Notes under the pieces: generated by a model
What the model saw: the letters and a program-made list of their open reading frames with translations, nothing else
Database searches by the model: none
What the model was told of the DNA's origin: nothing
Origin: Stutzerimonas stutzeri
GTDB lineage: Bacteria; Pseudomonadota; Gammaproteobacteria; Enterobacterales; Pasteurellaceae
Direction of reading: 5' to 3'
DNA: 64,000 nucleotides
Assembly (NCBI GenBank): GCA_901420285.1
Contig: CABDVE010000001.1
Location: 1,302,001-1,366,000, forward strand
Translations under genes and position numbers: made by a program
Shown here: positions 1 to 11,436 of the stretch, in pieces
Numbering within the stretch: position 1 is the first letter of the stretch
Layout: each line of letters starts with the position of its first letter

Positions 1-111
1 GTCAATAACATCTGAGGGAGGAATGGTGTAGCGTCCCCAAGAAAGGGAAAGCAGACAAAGCCCGACAAGTACGACCGAAAGGAACGGAAAATAAAAGGTG
101 TTTTTCGTCAT
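1..111 (-). CDS. FecCD-family iron/siderophore ABC transporter permease (N-terminal fragment, cut by window edge)
   Basis: Only the first 37 codons are inside the window; the gene continues past position 1. The protein begins with a hydrophobic stretch (about residues 6-24, the first membrane segment) followed by WGRYTIPPSDVID. That pattern, a first helix then a glycine and an I-P-x-x-D-V-I element, is typical of the inner-membrane permeases of ferric siderophore, haem and cobalamin ABC importers (BtuC/FecCD family). Start at 111 is the only ATG before the hydrophobic segment and lies just below a possible TATAAT box. The substrate cannot be told from this fragment. Confidence 0.7.
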   Translation of the reverse strand, partial: MTKNTFYFPFLSVVLVGLCLLSLSWGRYTIPPSDVID

Positions 112-146
112 TTAATAAGCAAAAGCGATAAATTTTGAAGGGCTTC

Positions 147-152
147 ATTATA
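147..152 (-). promoter_or_regulatory. possible -10 element for the FecCD-type permease
   Basis: On the minus strand the sequence reads TATAAT at this place, 35 bases upstream of the permease start, in an AT-rich stretch. No convincing -35 box is seen at the expected spacing, so an activator or iron-responsive control is possible but not shown. Confidence 0.35.
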
Positions 153-202
153 TAGAAAAATATATTAAGATCTAGAAGTATTTGGCAGGGGGGTCGGAGA
201 GT

Positions 203-256
203 CAAAATAGCACCGCATTGAAGCTTGTCCGATAAGCTTTCAATGCGGTGCCAAAA
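203..256 (-). terminator. hairpin made of two inverted copies of the 12-base repeat; tusE terminator
   Basis: AGCACCGCATTG at 209-220 pairs with CAATGCGGTGCC at 241-252. The stem extends through AAGCTT on both sides of the loop (one bulged base) and is flanked by AAAAT and CAAAAT, so the transcript would end in a U-rich tail. It lies just beyond the tusE stop codon. Confidence 0.7.
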
Positions 257-261
257 TGAAC

Positions 262-594
262 TTACAAGCACTTCGCCGGTTTTGGCAAGCCGGCTAATTT
301 GGTCGCTTGTTTAGCCGGGCCTTCGGGAAATAAACGTTGTAAATAACGGCTGTTGCCTTTATCAGCACCGAGCTTTTCTGCCATCGCTTTTACCAACATC
401 CGAATCGCAGGAGAGGTGTTGTATTCTTGATAAAAATCGCGCACAAAATAAATCACTTCCCAATGGGCGTCGGTCAGTTCAAGATTTTCCGCTTGCGCGA
501 TGGCACGCGCCACGTCTTCATTCCATTGCGTGTGGTCGAGCAAATAGCCGTCTTTGTCGGTGGCCAATGCGGTGCTATTTTGGATGTTCAACAT
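262..594 (-). CDS. tusE: sulfurtransferase TusE (DsrC/TusE family)
   Basis: TusE is the last carrier of the Tus relay; it takes persulfide sulfur from TusBCD and passes it to MnmA for 2-thiolation of U34 in tRNAs. The 110-residue length is normal, and the conserved core ([42 protein letters not shown]) is complete with the essential cysteine next to the C-terminus (C109, in KCL). It starts one base after the ttcA stop region, so the two tRNA-thiolation genes are co-transcribed. Residues 5-10 (QNSTAL) are encoded by a copy of the genome-wide 12-base repeat (565-576), in a part of the family that varies. Confidence 0.95.
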   Translation of the reverse strand: MLNIQNSTALATDKDGYLLDHTQWNEDVARAIAQAENLELTDAHWEVIYFVRDFYQEYNTSPAIRMLVKAMAEKLGADKGNSRYLQRLFPEGPAKQATKLAGLPKPAKCL

Positions 595-595
595 A

Positions 596-1528
596 TTAAT
601 TCACTTCTTTGAAACGGATCATTTCATGTTCGGAAAAATCCATTTGTTCTTCATCATCAAGTTGCATTGGCGTGATGCGTTCTTGGTCAAACGCGATGTC
701 GCCTTCAAGACCGTCTAATGTCTGACCACGTTTGATGCTTTTGAAATCGAATAATTTCGGATCAAGCATATGTGACAGGGTGATATTTTGCATTGCGCCG
801 AACATGGTTTCCAAGCGTCCCGGATATTGACGATCCCAAGTATTGAGCATTTCTTTCACAACTTGACGCTGCAAATTCGGCTGCGAACCACACAAATTAC
901 AAGGAATAATCGGGAATTGTTTTGCCTGCGCGTATTTCTCGATATCTTTCTCTTTGCAATACGCCAACGGGCGAATCACGATTTGTTTGCCATCATCGGA
1001 AATCAATTTCGGCGGCATGGATTTTATTTTTCCACCGTAAAACATATTGAGAAAGAGAGTGGCAAGCATATCATCGCGGTGGTGCCCCAATGCGATTTTA
1101 GTGGCGCCAAGCTCCGTTGCGGTGCGGTATAAAATGCCGCGACGCAAACGGGAACAAAGGGAACAGGTGGTTTTGCCTTCCGGAATTTTTTCTTTCACGA
1201 TGCCGTAAGTATTTTCTTGTACGATTTTGTAATCTACGCCGATACTTTCTAAATATTCCGGCAGAACATGTTCCGGAAAACCCGGTTGTTTTTGGTCAAG
1301 ATTTACCGCGATGATATCGAATTTTATTGGTGCGCTTTGTTGCAGATTGCGCAAAATATCCAACAATGTATAACTGTCTTTACCGCCGGACAAACACACC
1401 ATAATTTTGTCACCTTCTTCAATCATGCCGAAGTCGGCAATGGCATTGCCAACATTGCGGCGTAAACGTTTTTGTAATTTGTTGAAATTATAATTTTGCT
1501 TTTTTTCTAATTGAGTTAATTCGGTCAT
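596..1528 (-). CDS. ttcA: tRNA 2-thiocytidine(32) synthetase TtcA
   Basis: ATP- and Fe-S-dependent enzyme that thiolates cytidine 32 in a subset of tRNAs. The PP-loop SGGKDS lies at residues 47-52, and the two cysteine pairs that bind the cluster are at 122-125 (CSLC) and 210-213 (CNLC). Length of 310 residues matches the family. It is the promoter-proximal gene of a ttcA-tusE operon and runs divergently from mukF; the intergenic stretch holds one classical uptake sequence (1579-1587). Confidence 0.95.
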   Translation of the reverse strand: MTELTQLEKKQNYNFNKLQKRLRRNVGNAIADFGMIEEGDKIMVCLSGGKDSYTLLDILRNLQQSAPIKFDIIAVNLDQKQPGFPEHVLPEYLESIGVDYKIVQENTYGIVKEKIPEGKTTCSLCSRLRRGILYRTATELGATKIALGHHRDDMLATLFLNMFYGGKIKSMPPKLISDDGKQIVIRPLAYCKEKDIEKYAQAKQFPIIPCNLCGSQPNLQRQVVKEMLNTWDRQYPGRLETMFGAMQNITLSHMLDPKLFDFKSIKRGQTLDGLEGDIAFDQERITPMQLDDEEQMDFSEHEMIRFKEVN

Positions 1529-1578
1529 GTTTTTTCGCTAATTTATGAAAAGCACACATTATACGTGAAAAACAGGAA

Positions 1579-1587
1579 AAGTGCGGT
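1579..1587 (+). repeat. classical uptake signal sequence core (AAGTGCGGT)
   Basis: Exact copy of the Haemophilus-type 9-base DNA uptake core, placed between the divergent ttcA and mukF genes. This core is the family marker used to place the window in the Haemophilus/Aggregatibacter group. Confidence 0.85.
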
Positions 1588-1675
1588 TGCGCCAAAAGAA
1601 GATTTTTAAGATCCGTGAAAAATCCTGTATAATCAGCCACAATTTTTTGTTCAATTTTAATGCGTTACAACTTCA

Positions 1676-3010
1676 ATGATTGAAACCTCCCAAACAATTC
1701 CCGAACTCGTGTCTTGGGCAAAAGATCGCGAGTTTTCTTTGAATTTACCCACCGAACGCTTAGTTTTTTTGTTGGCGATTGCGATTTATAACAACGAACG
1801 TTTAGACGGCGAAATGCTGGAGGCGGATCTGGTGGATATTTTTCGCCATACGGCAAGTGCCTTTGAACAATCCGCAGATGCCATCGCGACACGCGCCAAT
1901 AACGCCATTAATGAATTAGTGAAACAGCGCTTATTGAATCGTTTTAGCAGCGAGTTTACCGAAGGTTTAGCAATTTATCGTTTAACACCACTCGGCGTAG
2001 GCGTATCCGATTATTATATTCGTCAGCGCGAATTTTCCGCTTTGCGCCTTTCCGTGCAACTTTCTATTGTGGCGGATGAAATTCAGCGCGCATCGGATTC
2101 CGCGGAAGAGGGGGCAACGAATAGCGAAAACGAACATTATTGGCGCCGCAACGTGTTTGCGCCGTTGAAATATTCTGTAGCGGAAATTTTCGACAGCATT
2201 GATCTTTCGCAACGCACGATGGATGAGAATCAGCAAAGCATTAAAGAAGAAATTGCCGAGCTTTTAACCAAAGATTGGCAAGCGGCAATTTCCAGTTGCG
2301 AACGTTTGCTAGATGAAACCTCCGGTAATTTACGCGAATTGCAAGATACCTTAAATGCGGCGGGTGATAAGCTGCAAGCACAATTATTACGAATTCAAGA
2401 TTGCGTCATCGGACGTGACGATTTGTATTTTATCGATCAACTGATTACGGATTTACAAGCCAAACTCGACCGAATTATCAGCTGGGGACAACAAGCCATT
2501 GATTTGTGGATTGGTTACGACCGCCACGTGCATAAATTTATTCGTACCGCCATTGATATGGACAAAAACCGCGTATTTTCCCAACGTTTGCGCAATTCCA
2601 TTCACCATTATTTCGATCATCCTTGGTTCTTATGGACGGCACAAGCCGAGCGATTAGTGGATTTGCGCGATGAAGAAATGACGCTACGCGAAGACGACGC
2701 GCTAGGTGAATTGCCGGAAGAATTACAATATGAATCTCTTTCCGATTTGCACGATCAAATTGTAGAGCATATGCAAGGCTTACTGATTGCTTATCGTGAA
2801 AATAACCGTCCGATTGATTTGAGTTTAGTGTTAAAAGAACAACTGGAAAATTATCCGCTTTCTCGTCATTTTGACGTGGCGCGGATTATTGTGGATCAAG
2901 CTGTGCGGCTAGGTATGGCGAACGAGGATTTGTCGGGCGTTTATCCGAATTGGCAAAGCATTAATCAATGCGGTGCTGAAGTACAGGCACATGTGATTGA
3001 TAAATATTAA
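1676..3010 (+). CDS. mukF: chromosome partition protein MukF (kleisin)
   Basis: Kleisin subunit of the MukBEF condensin that organises and segregates the chromosome. The 444-residue protein has the expected N-terminal winged-helix dimerisation region (starting with [19 protein letters not shown]), a long helical middle and a C-terminal MukB-binding region. First gene of mukFEB; unlike E. coli as I recall it, no methyltransferase gene precedes it here. A 12-base repeat copy at 2966-2977 encodes NQCGAE close to the C-terminus. Confidence 0.95.
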   Translation: MIETSQTIPELVSWAKDREFSLNLPTERLVFLLAIAIYNNERLDGEMLEADLVDIFRHTASAFEQSADAIATRANNAINELVKQRLLNRFSSEFTEGLAIYRLTPLGVGVSDYYIRQREFSALRLSVQLSIVADEIQRASDSAEEGATNSENEHYWRRNVFAPLKYSVAEIFDSIDLSQRTMDENQQSIKEEIAELLTKDWQAAISSCERLLDETSGNLRELQDTLNAAGDKLQAQLLRIQDCVIGRDDLYFIDQLITDLQAKLDRIISWGQQAIDLWIGYDRHVHKFIRTAIDMDKNRVFSQRLRNSIHHYFDHPWFLWTAQAERLVDLRDEEMTLREDDALGELPEELQYESLSDLHDQIVEHMQGLLIAYRENNRPIDLSLVLKEQLENYPLSRHFDVARIIVDQAVRLGMANEDLSGVYPNWQSINQCGAEVQAHVIDKY

Positions 3011-3097
3011 ATTGTAGAGGCGAATTCGATTCGTTTTATCACGATATAAATGCGGCAAATGCCATCATTTGCCACGATAAAAAGCAGAGAACAGAGA

Positions 3098-3832
3098 ATG
3101 ACAGACAACCTTCAAGATGTAATTTCCCCAAAACTTGCGATGGCAATTGCCAATCCGTTATTTCCGGCAGTGGATAGCCTGTTGCGGAGCGGTCGCCATA
3201 TTGGCACGGAATATTTGGACAATCACGCTTTCTTAATGGATTTCCAAAATGAATTGGACGGTTTTTATCGCCGTTATAACGTAGAATTGATTCGTGCGCC
3301 GGAAGGCTTTTTTTATCTTCGCCCGAAAGCAACTACGCTGATTGCGCGTTCGGTGCTTTCCGAGTTGGAAATGTTGGTGGGAAAAGTGCTTTGCTATCTT
3401 TATTTAAGTCCGGAGCGTTTGGCGCAACAGGGGATTTTCAGTGCGCAAGAAGTGTATGACGAATTATTAAACCTTGCCGATGAAGGAAAATTATTAAAGG
3501 CTGTGAATCAACGTTCTAGTGGTTCCGACTTGGATAAACAAAAACTTGCGGAAAAAGTGCGCGCCGCCATCGGACGTTTGCGCCGTTTGGGGATGATTCA
3601 AACCGTAGGTGAACAAAATAGCGGCAAATTTACCATTTCCGAAGCCGTGTTCCGTTTCGGTGCGGAAGTGCGCAGCGGCGATGATGCCTTAGAAGCGCAA
3701 GCCCGCTTAATCCGCGATGGGGAAGCGGCTACGCCGGAGTCCTTGATGTTAGAAAAGCAAGCCCAAACCACCGAAAATGATGCCGAAAATGCGGATGAAA
3801 TTGACGAAGAATTTGACGGAGAACCAGCATAA
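3098..3832 (+). CDS. mukE: chromosome partition protein MukE
   Basis: Accessory (KITE-type) subunit of MukBEF. I chose the ATG at 3098 (MTDNLQDV) rather than the in-frame ATG at 3050, because the conserved region begins soon after ([19 protein letters not shown]) and purine-rich AGAGAACAGAG sits just upstream. The protein is then 244 residues. Conserved blocks include [27 protein letters not shown] and [13 protein letters not shown]; the tail after about residue 215 is acidic. Its stop codon overlaps the mukB start by one base (TAATG), which indicates translational coupling. Confidence 0.93.
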   Translation: MTDNLQDVISPKLAMAIANPLFPAVDSLLRSGRHIGTEYLDNHAFLMDFQNELDGFYRRYNVELIRAPEGFFYLRPKATTLIARSVLSELEMLVGKVLCYLYLSPERLAQQGIFSAQEVYDELLNLADEGKLLKAVNQRSSGSDLDKQKLAEKVRAAIGRLRRLGMIQTVGEQNSGKFTISEAVFRFGAEVRSGDDALEAQARLIRDGEAATPESLMLEKQAQTTENDAENADEIDEEFDGEPA

Positions 3833-6800
3833 TGTCCGATATTTTAGAACGAGAAAATGAAATCGAATTAGAGCAAGAAGAAAGCGTAATCGAGACTGAT
3901 GCCGAAGAAATCATTGAAACCAGCGTGCCCGACATTGCGCAAAATAACGGCGTAGAACGTGGCAAATTTCGTTCTTTAACCTTAATCAACTGGAACGGCT
4001 TCTTTGCTCGCACTTTTGATTTAGACGAATTGGTCACCACGCTTTCCGGCGGTAACGGGGCGGGTAAATCCACCACGATGGCTGGTTTTGTGACGGCATT
4101 AATTCCGGATTTAACTCTTCTCCATTTCCGGAATACCACGGAGGCCGGCTCTACAGGCGGTTCGCGCGATAAAGGGTTACACGGCAAATTACGTCCAGGA
4201 GTTTGTTATGCGGTATTGGATACGATCAATTCCCGTCATCAACGTATTCTTGTCGGCGTGCGTTTGCAACAGATTGCCGGCCGCGATAAAAAAGTGGATT
4301 TAAAAACCTTTTCCCTTCAAGGCATCGAATTATCACAAAATCCGACCGCACTTTTTACGGAAACTGTGGGGGAGCGTCAAGCGCGCGTGTTGAATTTAAC
4401 CGAACTAAAAGACAAAATCGAAAATCTCGGCGCGCAATTCAAGCAATACCATTCCATCACCGATTATCACGGAATGATGTTCGATCTTGGCATCATTCCG
4501 AAACGCTTACGTTCGGCATCGGACCGTAGCAAATTCTATAAACTTATCGAGGCCTCCTTATACGGCGGTATTTCCAGCGCGATTACGCGTTCTTTACGGG
4601 ATTATTTGCTGCCGGAAAACCTTGGTGTGAAAAAGGCCTTTCAGGATATGGAAAGTGCGTTACGCGAAAACCGAATGACCTTGGAAGCCATTAAAGTGAC
4701 TCAATCGGACCGCGATTTGTTCAAACATTTAATCACCGAAACAACCAATTACGTGGCGTCCGATTATATGCGTAACGCCAACGAACGGAGAGGCAATATC
4801 AGCACCGCATTGGAGTCGCGCCGCGACTGGTACCAAGCCAAGGCGGCGCAGGTTTTGTCGCAACATCGTTTCATTGATTTAAGTCGCGAAGCAGCGGAAC
4901 TGGCCGAAAGCGAACGCACGTTGGAAGTGGATCACCAAAGCGCGGTGGATCACTTAAATTTAGTGCTGAATGCGTTACGCCATCAAGAAAAAATCAGCCG
5001 TTATCAAGAAGATGTGGCAGAGCTTTCCGAGCGTTTGGAAGAACAAAAAATGGTAGTTGAAAACGCCAACGAACAATTGGAAGAAAGCCAAGCGCAATTC
5101 GAACAAACGGAAACCGAAATTGATGCGGTACGCACACAATTAGCAGATTACCAACAGGCGCTTGATGCGCAACAAACCCGAGCGCTTCAATATCAGCAGG
5201 CCATTGCTGCCCTTGAAAAAGCCAAAACCTTATGTGGTTTGGCGGATTTAAGCGTAAAAAATGCGGAAGATTATCAGACGGAATTTGCCGCTCATGCGGA
5301 CGGCTTAACGGAACGCGTGCTTGAACTTGAGCATAAAATGTCGATTTCCGAAGCGGCAAAATCGCAGTTTGAGAAAGCTTATCAATTAGTTTGTAAAATT
5401 GCCGGCGAAGTGCCTCGTTCGAGTGCTTGGGAAAGCGCGAAAGCATTGTTGCGAGAATATCCGAGCCAAAAATTACAAGCGCAACAAACACCGCAACTGC
5501 GTGCGAAATTACATGAACTTGAACAACGCTATGCGCAACAACAAAGTGCATTCAGATTACTCAATGATTTTAATCAACGTGCTAATTCACATTTAGAAAC
5601 CGCCGATGAATTAGAAGATTATCATGCCGAACAAGAGGCATTGTTCGAAGATATTTCTGCAGAACTTTCCGAACTGGTAGAAAGCCGCTCTACACTCCGT
5701 CAAAAACGTGAAAATTTAACCGCACTTTACGATGAAAATGCGCGTAAAGCGCCGGCTTGGTTAACGGCGCAAGCTGCCTTAGAGCGTTTAGAAGAACAAA
5801 GCGGTGAGCATTTTGAACACAGCCAAGATGTGATGAATTTTATGCAATCACAGTTGGTGAAAGAACGCGAATTGACAATGCTACGCGATCAGCTTGAGCA
5901 AAAACGTCAGCAGTTAGAGGAGCAAATTTCGCGTTTAAGTCAGCCGGACGGTTCTGAAGACGCGCGCTTAAATACGCTTGCCGAACGTTTCGGCGGTGTG
6001 TTGCTTTCCGAACTTTATGATGATGTGCCGATTGAAGATGCGCCTTATTTCTCCGCACTTTACGGTCCGGCGCGTCATGCCATCGTGGTGCGCGACTTGG
6101 ATGCGGTGCGCGAACAGCTGATCGATTTAGAAGACTGTCCGGATGATTTATATTTAATTGAAGGTGATCCGGCGGCATTTGATGACAGTGTGTTATCGGC
6201 ACAAGAATTAGAACTCGGCGTGGTGGTACAGGTTTCGGATCGTGAATTGCGCTACTCCAAATTTCCGGAAATTCCGTTATTTGGTCGTGCAGCGCGCGAA
6301 AAACACTTAGAAGAATTACAAGTTCAACGCGATGAAATTGCCGAAGAATATGCGCAAATCGCCTTCGACGTACAGAAATGTCAACGTTTGCATGAACATT
6401 TCAGTCAATTTGTCGGTTTATATTTAGCCCTTGCGTTCCAGCCAAATCCGGAAGAATTAATGGCGGAAGTTAACCGCGAACGCAATGAAATCGAGCGCGA
6501 ATTAAACCAATTCAATAGCGGTGAGCAACAATTACGCATTCAATTGGATAGTGCAAAGGAAAGAATTCAATTGCTCAATAAATTGATTCCGCAATTAAAT
6601 GTACTTGCGGACGAAAATTTAATCGATCGCCTTGAAGAGTGTCGCGAGCAGTTAGATGTTGCCGAACAAGATGAACATTTTGTTCGCCAATACGGCGAGA
6701 CGTTGTCACAATTAGAGTCGATGGCCGAGAGTTTACAAAGCGATCCGAAAAATTACGAAGGCTTAAAACAAGAATTAACCCAAGCCATTGAACGCCAAAA

Positions 6801-8358
6801 ACAAGCACAACAACGCGTATTTGCTTTGGCGGATGTGGTGCAACGTAAACCTCATTTTGCTTACGAAGATGCGGGACAAGCAGAAACTTCCGAGCTTAAT
6901 GAGCGACTTCGTCAGCGTTTAGAACAAATGCAAGCACAACGTGACGCCCAGCGCGAACAATTACGCCAAAAACAAGCGCAATTTGCACAATACAATCAAG
7001 TATTTATTGGTTTGCAAAGCGCTTACGACAGTAAACTTCAGCTGTTAAAAGAATTGATTGATGAAATCGGTCAACTTGGTGTGCGTGCGGATGAAGGCGC
7101 AGAGGAACGTGCCCGTATCCGTCGCGATGAATTGTATCAACAGCTGTCAACCAGTCGTCAACGTCGCGCTTATGTGGAAAAACAATTAACGTTGATTGAA
7201 AGCGAAGCGGAAAACTTAAATCGTCGAATTCGCAAAGCGGAACGCGATTACAAAACTCAACGCGAATTGGTGGTGGCGGCGAAAGCCAGTTGGTGCGTGG
7301 TGTTACGCCTATCGCGTAATGCCGATATGGAAAAGCGCCTGAATCGCCGTGAATTGGCATATTTATCTGCCGACGAATTACGTTCTATGTCGGATAAAGC
7401 CTTAGGTGCATTGCGTACTGCCGTAGCGGATAATGAATATTTGCGCGACAGTTTGCGCGCGTCGGAAGACAGCCGCAAACCGGAAAATAAAGTACGCTTC
7501 TTTATTGCGGTATATCAACATTTACGCGAACGTATTCGCCAAGACATCATTAAAACCGATGATCCGATCGATGCCATTGAGCAAATGGAAATCGAGCTTT
7601 CACGCTTAACCGCCGAATTAACCGGTCGTGAGAAAAAACTAGCGATCAGTTCCGAAAGCGTGGCGAATATTATGCGGAAAACTATACAGCGCGAACAGCA
7701 CCGCATTCGAATGCTTAACCAAGGCTTACAGAATATTGCTTTCGGTCAAGTGAAATCAGTACGTTTGGTGATCAATATCCGCGATACGCATGCGATGTTA
7801 TTGGATGCGCTTTCCGGCCAGCAAAACGAATATCAAGATTTGTTCAACGACAATCGGATGACCTTCTCAGAAGCCATGGCGAAACTCTACCAACGCATTA
7901 ACCCGCATATTGATATGGGGCAACGCACCGCACAAACTATCGGTGAAGAATTGTTGGATTATCGCAATTATCTTGAATTGGAAGTGGAAGTGTTCCGTGG
8001 TGCGGACGGTTGGCTGCGGGCGGAAAGTGGTGCACTTTCAACCGGTGAAGCCATTGGTACCGGGATGTCGATTCTGTTAATGGTGGTGCAAAGCTGGGAA
8101 GAAGAAAGCCGTCGTATTCGCGGTAAAGATATCGTGCCTTGTCGCTTGCTATTCTTAGATGAAGCCGCACGTTTGGATGGCAAATCCATCTCCACTTTAT
8201 TTGAGCTTTGCGAACGTTTGGATATGCAATTATTGATTGCCGCTCCTGAAAATATCAGCCCGGAAAAAGGAACGACCTATAAACTGGTGCGTAAAATTGC
8301 CGGTAATCAAGAGCACGTTCACGTGGTCGGCTTACGCGGTTTCGGCACCACGGAATAG
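3832..8358 (+). CDS. mukB: chromosome partition protein MukB (SMC-like ATPase)
   Basis: Large SMC-like ATPase of the MukBEF condensin. Walker [10 protein letters not shown] is at residues 73-81, the ABC signature SGALSTGE at 1399-1406 and Walker B with D1443/E1444 (FLDEAARLD) near the end; long coiled coils run between them and a hinge lies in the middle (around [16 protein letters not shown]). Length is 1508. The N-terminus carries about 40 acidic residues ahead of [14 protein letters not shown], where the E. coli protein starts as I recall it. The overlap with mukE favours this start, and no other start codon sits near residue 41. A 12-base repeat copy (4801-4812) encodes STAL, and a one-mismatch copy is at 7697-7708. 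Confidence 0.97.
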   Translation: MSDILERENEIELEQEESVIETDAEEIIETSVPDIAQNNGVERGKFRSLTLINWNGFFARTFDLDELVTTLSGGNGAGKSTTMAGFVTALIPDLTLLHFRNTTEAGSTGGSRDKGLHGKLRPGVCYAVLDTINSRHQRILVGVRLQQIAGRDKKVDLKTFSLQGIELSQNPTALFTETVGERQARVLNLTELKDKIENLGAQFKQYHSITDYHGMMFDLGIIPKRLRSASDRSKFYKLIEASLYGGISSAITRSLRDYLLPENLGVKKAFQDMESALRENRMTLEAIKVTQSDRDLFKHLITETTNYVASDYMRNANERRGNISTALESRRDWYQAKAAQVLSQHRFIDLSREAAELAESERTLEVDHQSAVDHLNLVLNALRHQEKISRYQEDVAELSERLEEQKMVVENANEQLEESQAQFEQTETEIDAVRTQLADYQQALDAQQTRALQYQQAIAALEKAKTLCGLADLSVKNAEDYQTEFAAHADGLTERVLELEHKMSISEAAKSQFEKAYQLVCKIAGEVPRSSAWESAKALLREYPSQKLQAQQTPQLRAKLHELEQRYAQQQSAFRLLNDFNQRANSHLETADELEDYHAEQEALFEDISAELSELVESRSTLRQKRENLTALYDENARKAPAWLTAQAALERLEEQSGEHFEHSQDVMNFMQSQLVKERELTMLRDQLEQKRQQLEEQISRLSQPDGSEDARLNTLAERFGGVLLSELYDDVPIEDAPYFSALYGPARHAIVVRDLDAVREQLIDLEDCPDDLYLIEGDPAAFDDSVLSAQELELGVVVQVSDRELRYSKFPEIPLFGRAAREKHLEELQVQRDEIAEEYAQIAFDVQKCQRLHEHFSQFVGLYLALAFQPNPEELMAEVNRERNEIERELNQFNSGEQQLRIQLDSAKERIQLLNKLIPQLNVLADENLIDRLEECREQLDVAEQDEHFVRQYGETLSQLESMAESLQSDPKNYEGLKQELTQAIERQKQAQQRVFALADVVQRKPHFAYEDAGQAETSELNERLRQRLEQMQAQRDAQREQLRQKQAQFAQYNQVFIGLQSAYDSKLQLLKELIDEIGQLGVRADEGAEERARIRRDELYQQLSTSRQRRAYVEKQLTLIESEAENLNRRIRKAERDYKTQRELVVAAKASWCVVLRLSRNADMEKRLNRRELAYLSADELRSMSDKALGALRTAVADNEYLRDSLRASEDSRKPENKVRFFIAVYQHLRERIRQDIIKTDDPIDAIEQMEIELSRLTAELTGREKKLAISSESVANIMRKTIQREQHRIRMLNQGLQNIAFGQVKSVRLVINIRDTHAMLLDALSGQQNEYQDLFNDNRMTFSEAMAKLYQRINPHIDMGQRTAQTIGEELLDYRNYLELEVEVFRGADGWLRAESGALSTGEAIGTGMSILLMVVQSWEEESRRIRGKDIVPCRLLFLDEAARLDGKSISTLFELCERLDMQLLIAAPENISPEKGTTYKLVRKIAGNQEHVHVVGLRGFGTTE

Positions 8359-8458
8359 AAAATACACGGAATAGAAAATAAAAGAGCAGTGCGGTCAAAA
8401 AATTTTTGAGTTCTTCGAAATTATAGCTGTTGTATAAGGCTGAAATGACCTCACCAAA

Positions 8459-8498
8459 CAGCACCGCATTGGAAGTCGCTTCAATGCGGTGCTGTTTT
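8459..8498 (+). terminator. inverted pair of the 12-base repeat; mukB operon terminator
   Basis: AGCACCGCATTGG at 8460-8472 faces TTCAATGCGGTGCT at 8480-8493, giving a stem of about 15 pairs with one bulge and a tiny loop, followed by GTTTTAT. It lies about 100 bases beyond the mukB stop and before the next gene. Confidence 0.65.
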
Positions 8499-8591
8499 AT
8501 GACTTGAACTCATACCTCAATCGGATGGTTTTGTGCATTGCGGCATAATACCGGGATTCTTGAGTGTAGTTTAATTATGTAAGGAACAAAA

Positions 8592-9467
8592 ATGTATCAT
8601 CTCATTCTCGCCATTCTTTGTAGCGTTGCAGTTTCCGTATTATTAAAAATTGCGCGCAAAAAAAATATCGTTATCGACCAAGCCATCGCATTTAACTATA
8701 TTACGGCAATCACATTTAGCTATTTCCTGCTGAAACCGGATTTCAAAGGGCTGGCATTTATTGATTACATCGCGCAAAGCGAAAGCATACTGATTTTCTT
8801 GGCATTAGGGATATTGCTCCCAACGGTATTTCTTATTATGTCGAAAGCGGTGGAGTTCGCCGGTATCGTACGCTCCGACGCGGCACAGCGTCTCTCCTTA
8901 TTCTTACCGATTTTAGCTGCTTTTTTGATCTTCCACGAAACCTTAAGCCGCTCCAAAGTTCTTGGCATTACCTTCGCGTTTATCGGTTTATTTTGCTTAT
9001 TAAGTAAGCCAAACCAAGATAAAAGTGTGATCAATTTTAAAGGCATATTAGGACTTGTCGGCGTATGGTTCGGCTACGGCATTATTGATATTTTATTTAA
9101 ACAAGTGGCCAAAAGCGGCGGGGCGTTCCCAGCTACCTTATTTATCTCATTTTCCCTTGCGGCTTGCTTGATGTTTATCTATTTATTATTAAAACGTACC
9201 CAATGGACAGTGCCAAGCGTATTCGGCGGTATTATGTTAGGTGTGTTGAATTTCTTTAATATTTTGTTTTACATCAAAGCACATCAAAGTTTCGGCGGTA
9301 ACCCTACATTAGTTTTTGCCGGAATGAATATCGGCGTTATTTGCCTCGGTACGATTACCGGTGCGTTAATATTCAAAGAAAAAATCAGTAAACTTAATTG
9401 GTTAGGTATTATGTTTAGTTTGGCTGCTATTTTCAGTTTGTATTATTTAGATAAAATTATCGTATAA
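8592..9467 (+). CDS. EamA/DMT-superfamily inner-membrane transporter
   Basis: A 291-residue protein made almost entirely of hydrophobic segments, about ten by eye, arranged as two similar halves as in drug/metabolite transporters. Short glycine- and proline-containing helices such as GLFCLLSKPNQ at the end of the first half, and a final segment ending YYLDKII, fit the family. The start at 8592 follows AAGGAACAAAA. Substrate unknown; no neighbour gives a clue, since sbcB, 12 bases downstream, is probably only co-transcribed. Confidence 0.75.
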   Translation: MYHLILAILCSVAVSVLLKIARKKNIVIDQAIAFNYITAITFSYFLLKPDFKGLAFIDYIAQSESILIFLALGILLPTVFLIMSKAVEFAGIVRSDAAQRLSLFLPILAAFLIFHETLSRSKVLGITFAFIGLFCLLSKPNQDKSVINFKGILGLVGVWFGYGIIDILFKQVAKSGGAFPATLFISFSLAACLMFIYLLLKRTQWTVPSVFGGIMLGVLNFFNILFYIKAHQSFGGNPTLVFAGMNIGVICLGTITGALIFKEKISKLNWLGIMFSLAAIFSLYYLDKIIV

Positions 9468-9479
9468 AAAAGAGGAATT

Positions 9480-10901
9480 ATGACGAAAGATTTCAGCTTC
9501 TTTATTTACGATTACGAAAGTTTTGGCATTAGCCCGGCGAACGATCGCCCAGCGCAATTCGCCGGTATTCGGACAGACGCGGATTTTAATATTATTGGCG
9601 AGCCGGTAATGCTTTATTGCAAGCAAACCAATGACTATTTACCAACGCCCGATGCGGTGCTGGTGACGGGGATCACACCGCAGGAATGTAATGAAAAAGG
9701 TATATCTGAACCGGAATTTGCAACGAAAATCCTAGCAGAATTTTCTCAGCCAAACACTTGCGTGATGGGCTACAATAACATTCGCTATGACGATGAAATG
9801 ACACGTTACACTTTTTATCGTAATTTTATCGATCCTTATGAATATAGTTGGAAAAACGGTAATTCACGTTGGGATTTACTGGATTTGGTACGGGCTTGTT
9901 ATGCACTGCGCCCTGACGGCATAAATTGGGCTTTTGATGATGAGGGAATGCCGAGCTTTAGGCTGGAAAAACTGACAGAAGCTAATGGAATTGCCCATGA
10001 GAATGCGCATGATGCAATGTCCGATGTTTATGCAACCATTGCTATGGCGAAGCTTATCAAAGAAAAACAGCCTAAAATGTTCCAATATTTCTTTGAAAAT
10101 CGTGGCAAAAAGGAAATTGAAAAACTCATTGATACGGCAGAAATGACTCCGTTGGTACATGTTTCGGGTATGTTAGGAAATTATCGTGGAAATTGTACCT
10201 GGGTTTCGCCGATTGCCTGGCATCCAAGCAATCAAAATGCTGTGATTGTGTGTGATTTAACCGGTGACATTGATAATTTGCTGGCAAAAAATGCAACCGA
10301 ATTACGCGAAGATTTGTATACTAAAAAAAGTGACTTGGAAGAAAAGGGCGTTTCAGCGGTACCGTTAAAATTAGTTCATATCAATAAATGCCCGATTTTA
10401 GCTCCAGCAAAAACTTTATTACCTGAAAATGCTGAACGTCTGGGCATTAACCGTCAATTATGCTTAGCAAATTTAGCAAAATTACGCGCATCTTTTGATA
10501 TTCGTGAAAAAGTCACGGATATTTTTACGGAAGCGCGTCAATTTGAACCAAGCGATAATGTTGAAACCGAGCTATACAACGGTTTTTTCAGCTATGCCGA
10601 TAAAAATAATATGGCGATTTTACGCAGTTTACCGCCTGATAAATTAGCTGACTCCGGTTTGGCTTTTGAAGATAAACGCATTCCGGAGTTATTATTTCAT
10701 TATAGAGCACGTCATTTCTACAAAACGTTAAACCGAGCGGAACAAGTTAAATGGCAGAAATATTGCCAACGTAAACTTGCGAAAAGCGCGGTTGATTTTG
10801 AGGAGCGCTTACAACATCTTATTGAGGAGTATGCGAATAATCCGGAAAAACTAGCGCTATTACAACAAGTTTATGAATACGGCGCCAAGTTGCTAGGTTA
10901 G
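9480..10901 (+). CDS. sbcB: exodeoxyribonuclease I
   Basis: Single-strand 3'-5' exonuclease used in recombination, mismatch repair and removal of DNA ends. The DnaQ-like motif I is at residues 11-13 (DYE, in FIYDYESFG), followed by DRPAQFAGIRTD; the Exo III-type motif with HDAMSDVYAT is near residue 178. Length of 473 residues matches E. coli SbcB. It follows the DMT transporter by 12 bases with GAGGAATT as ribosome binding site and is followed by a strong terminator. Confidence 0.95.
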   Translation: MTKDFSFFIYDYESFGISPANDRPAQFAGIRTDADFNIIGEPVMLYCKQTNDYLPTPDAVLVTGITPQECNEKGISEPEFATKILAEFSQPNTCVMGYNNIRYDDEMTRYTFYRNFIDPYEYSWKNGNSRWDLLDLVRACYALRPDGINWAFDDEGMPSFRLEKLTEANGIAHENAHDAMSDVYATIAMAKLIKEKQPKMFQYFFENRGKKEIEKLIDTAEMTPLVHVSGMLGNYRGNCTWVSPIAWHPSNQNAVIVCDLTGDIDNLLAKNATELREDLYTKKSDLEEKGVSAVPLKLVHINKCPILAPAKTLLPENAERLGINRQLCLANLAKLRASFDIREKVTDIFTEARQFEPSDNVETELYNGFFSYADKNNMAILRSLPPDKLADSGLAFEDKRIPELLFHYRARHFYKTLNRAEQVKWQKYCQRKLAKSAVDFEERLQHLIEEYANNPEKLALLQQVYEYGAKLLG

Positions 10902-10938
10902 TTTCGTGACAACATAACAAGATAAAATTTTATAACAT

Positions 10939-10973
10939 AAAAAAAGCACATTCGAAGGAATGTGCTTTTTTTC
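10939..10973 (+). terminator. rho-independent terminator after sbcB
   Basis: AAAGCACATTC pairs with GAATGTGCTTT around a GAAG loop, preceded by a run of A and followed by a run of T. The A tract on the other side would allow it to work in both directions. Confidence 0.9.
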
Positions 10974-11436
10974 TTCTAAAGGGATTTACTCACATAATTT
11001 TCTTAAATTTTATCTGATTAGATAATCAAAAAAACATTATTCAATTTCCGCAATAACTTTATATACCAGTTAATAATTCACCAAAAATACTGTGAAGAAA
11101 TGCCTTGAAATACCGTTTTATCTTGTTTGAATAGGATTTATCACTTGTGCATAAGTCTGTGATTTATTTAGCCCGTAGTTTTCACTTACCGGATAACAAA
11201 TTCCGCATAATCAATATTATGTTAAATAAAATATATGGGTACGTCACTTTGTGAAATAATCTCTCCTCTTTATTGAAGAAAAAAATCAAGATTGATAAAC
11301 GGGAATAAATTGAATTCACCTAAAAAAAGAAAAAAATTAAGCGAGTTTGCGGTACGTAAAATTTGCGTCGAAATTTTAAAATTTTGGCAAGGACGAAGAA
11401 CCGTGACGCGGTCTTGCAATCATAAATATTTTTCAA
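10974..11436 (+). other. AT-rich stretch without a recognisable gene
   Basis: No open frame with protein-like content is seen on either strand. The only structure noted is an imperfect dyad near 11383-11418 (GCAAGGAC facing GTCTTGC across about 20 bases), too weak to call an RNA gene. The ferritin control region begins after it. Confidence 0.5.

Noticed and set aside
2-271. 89-residue minus-strand frame at the left edge
   Set aside because: It is out of frame with the FecCD-type start at 111 and reads through the tusE terminator repeat; composition is not protein-like.
11383-11418. Possible structured RNA in the gap before the ferritins
   Set aside because: The dyad is short and imperfect, with no promoter or T run next to it.
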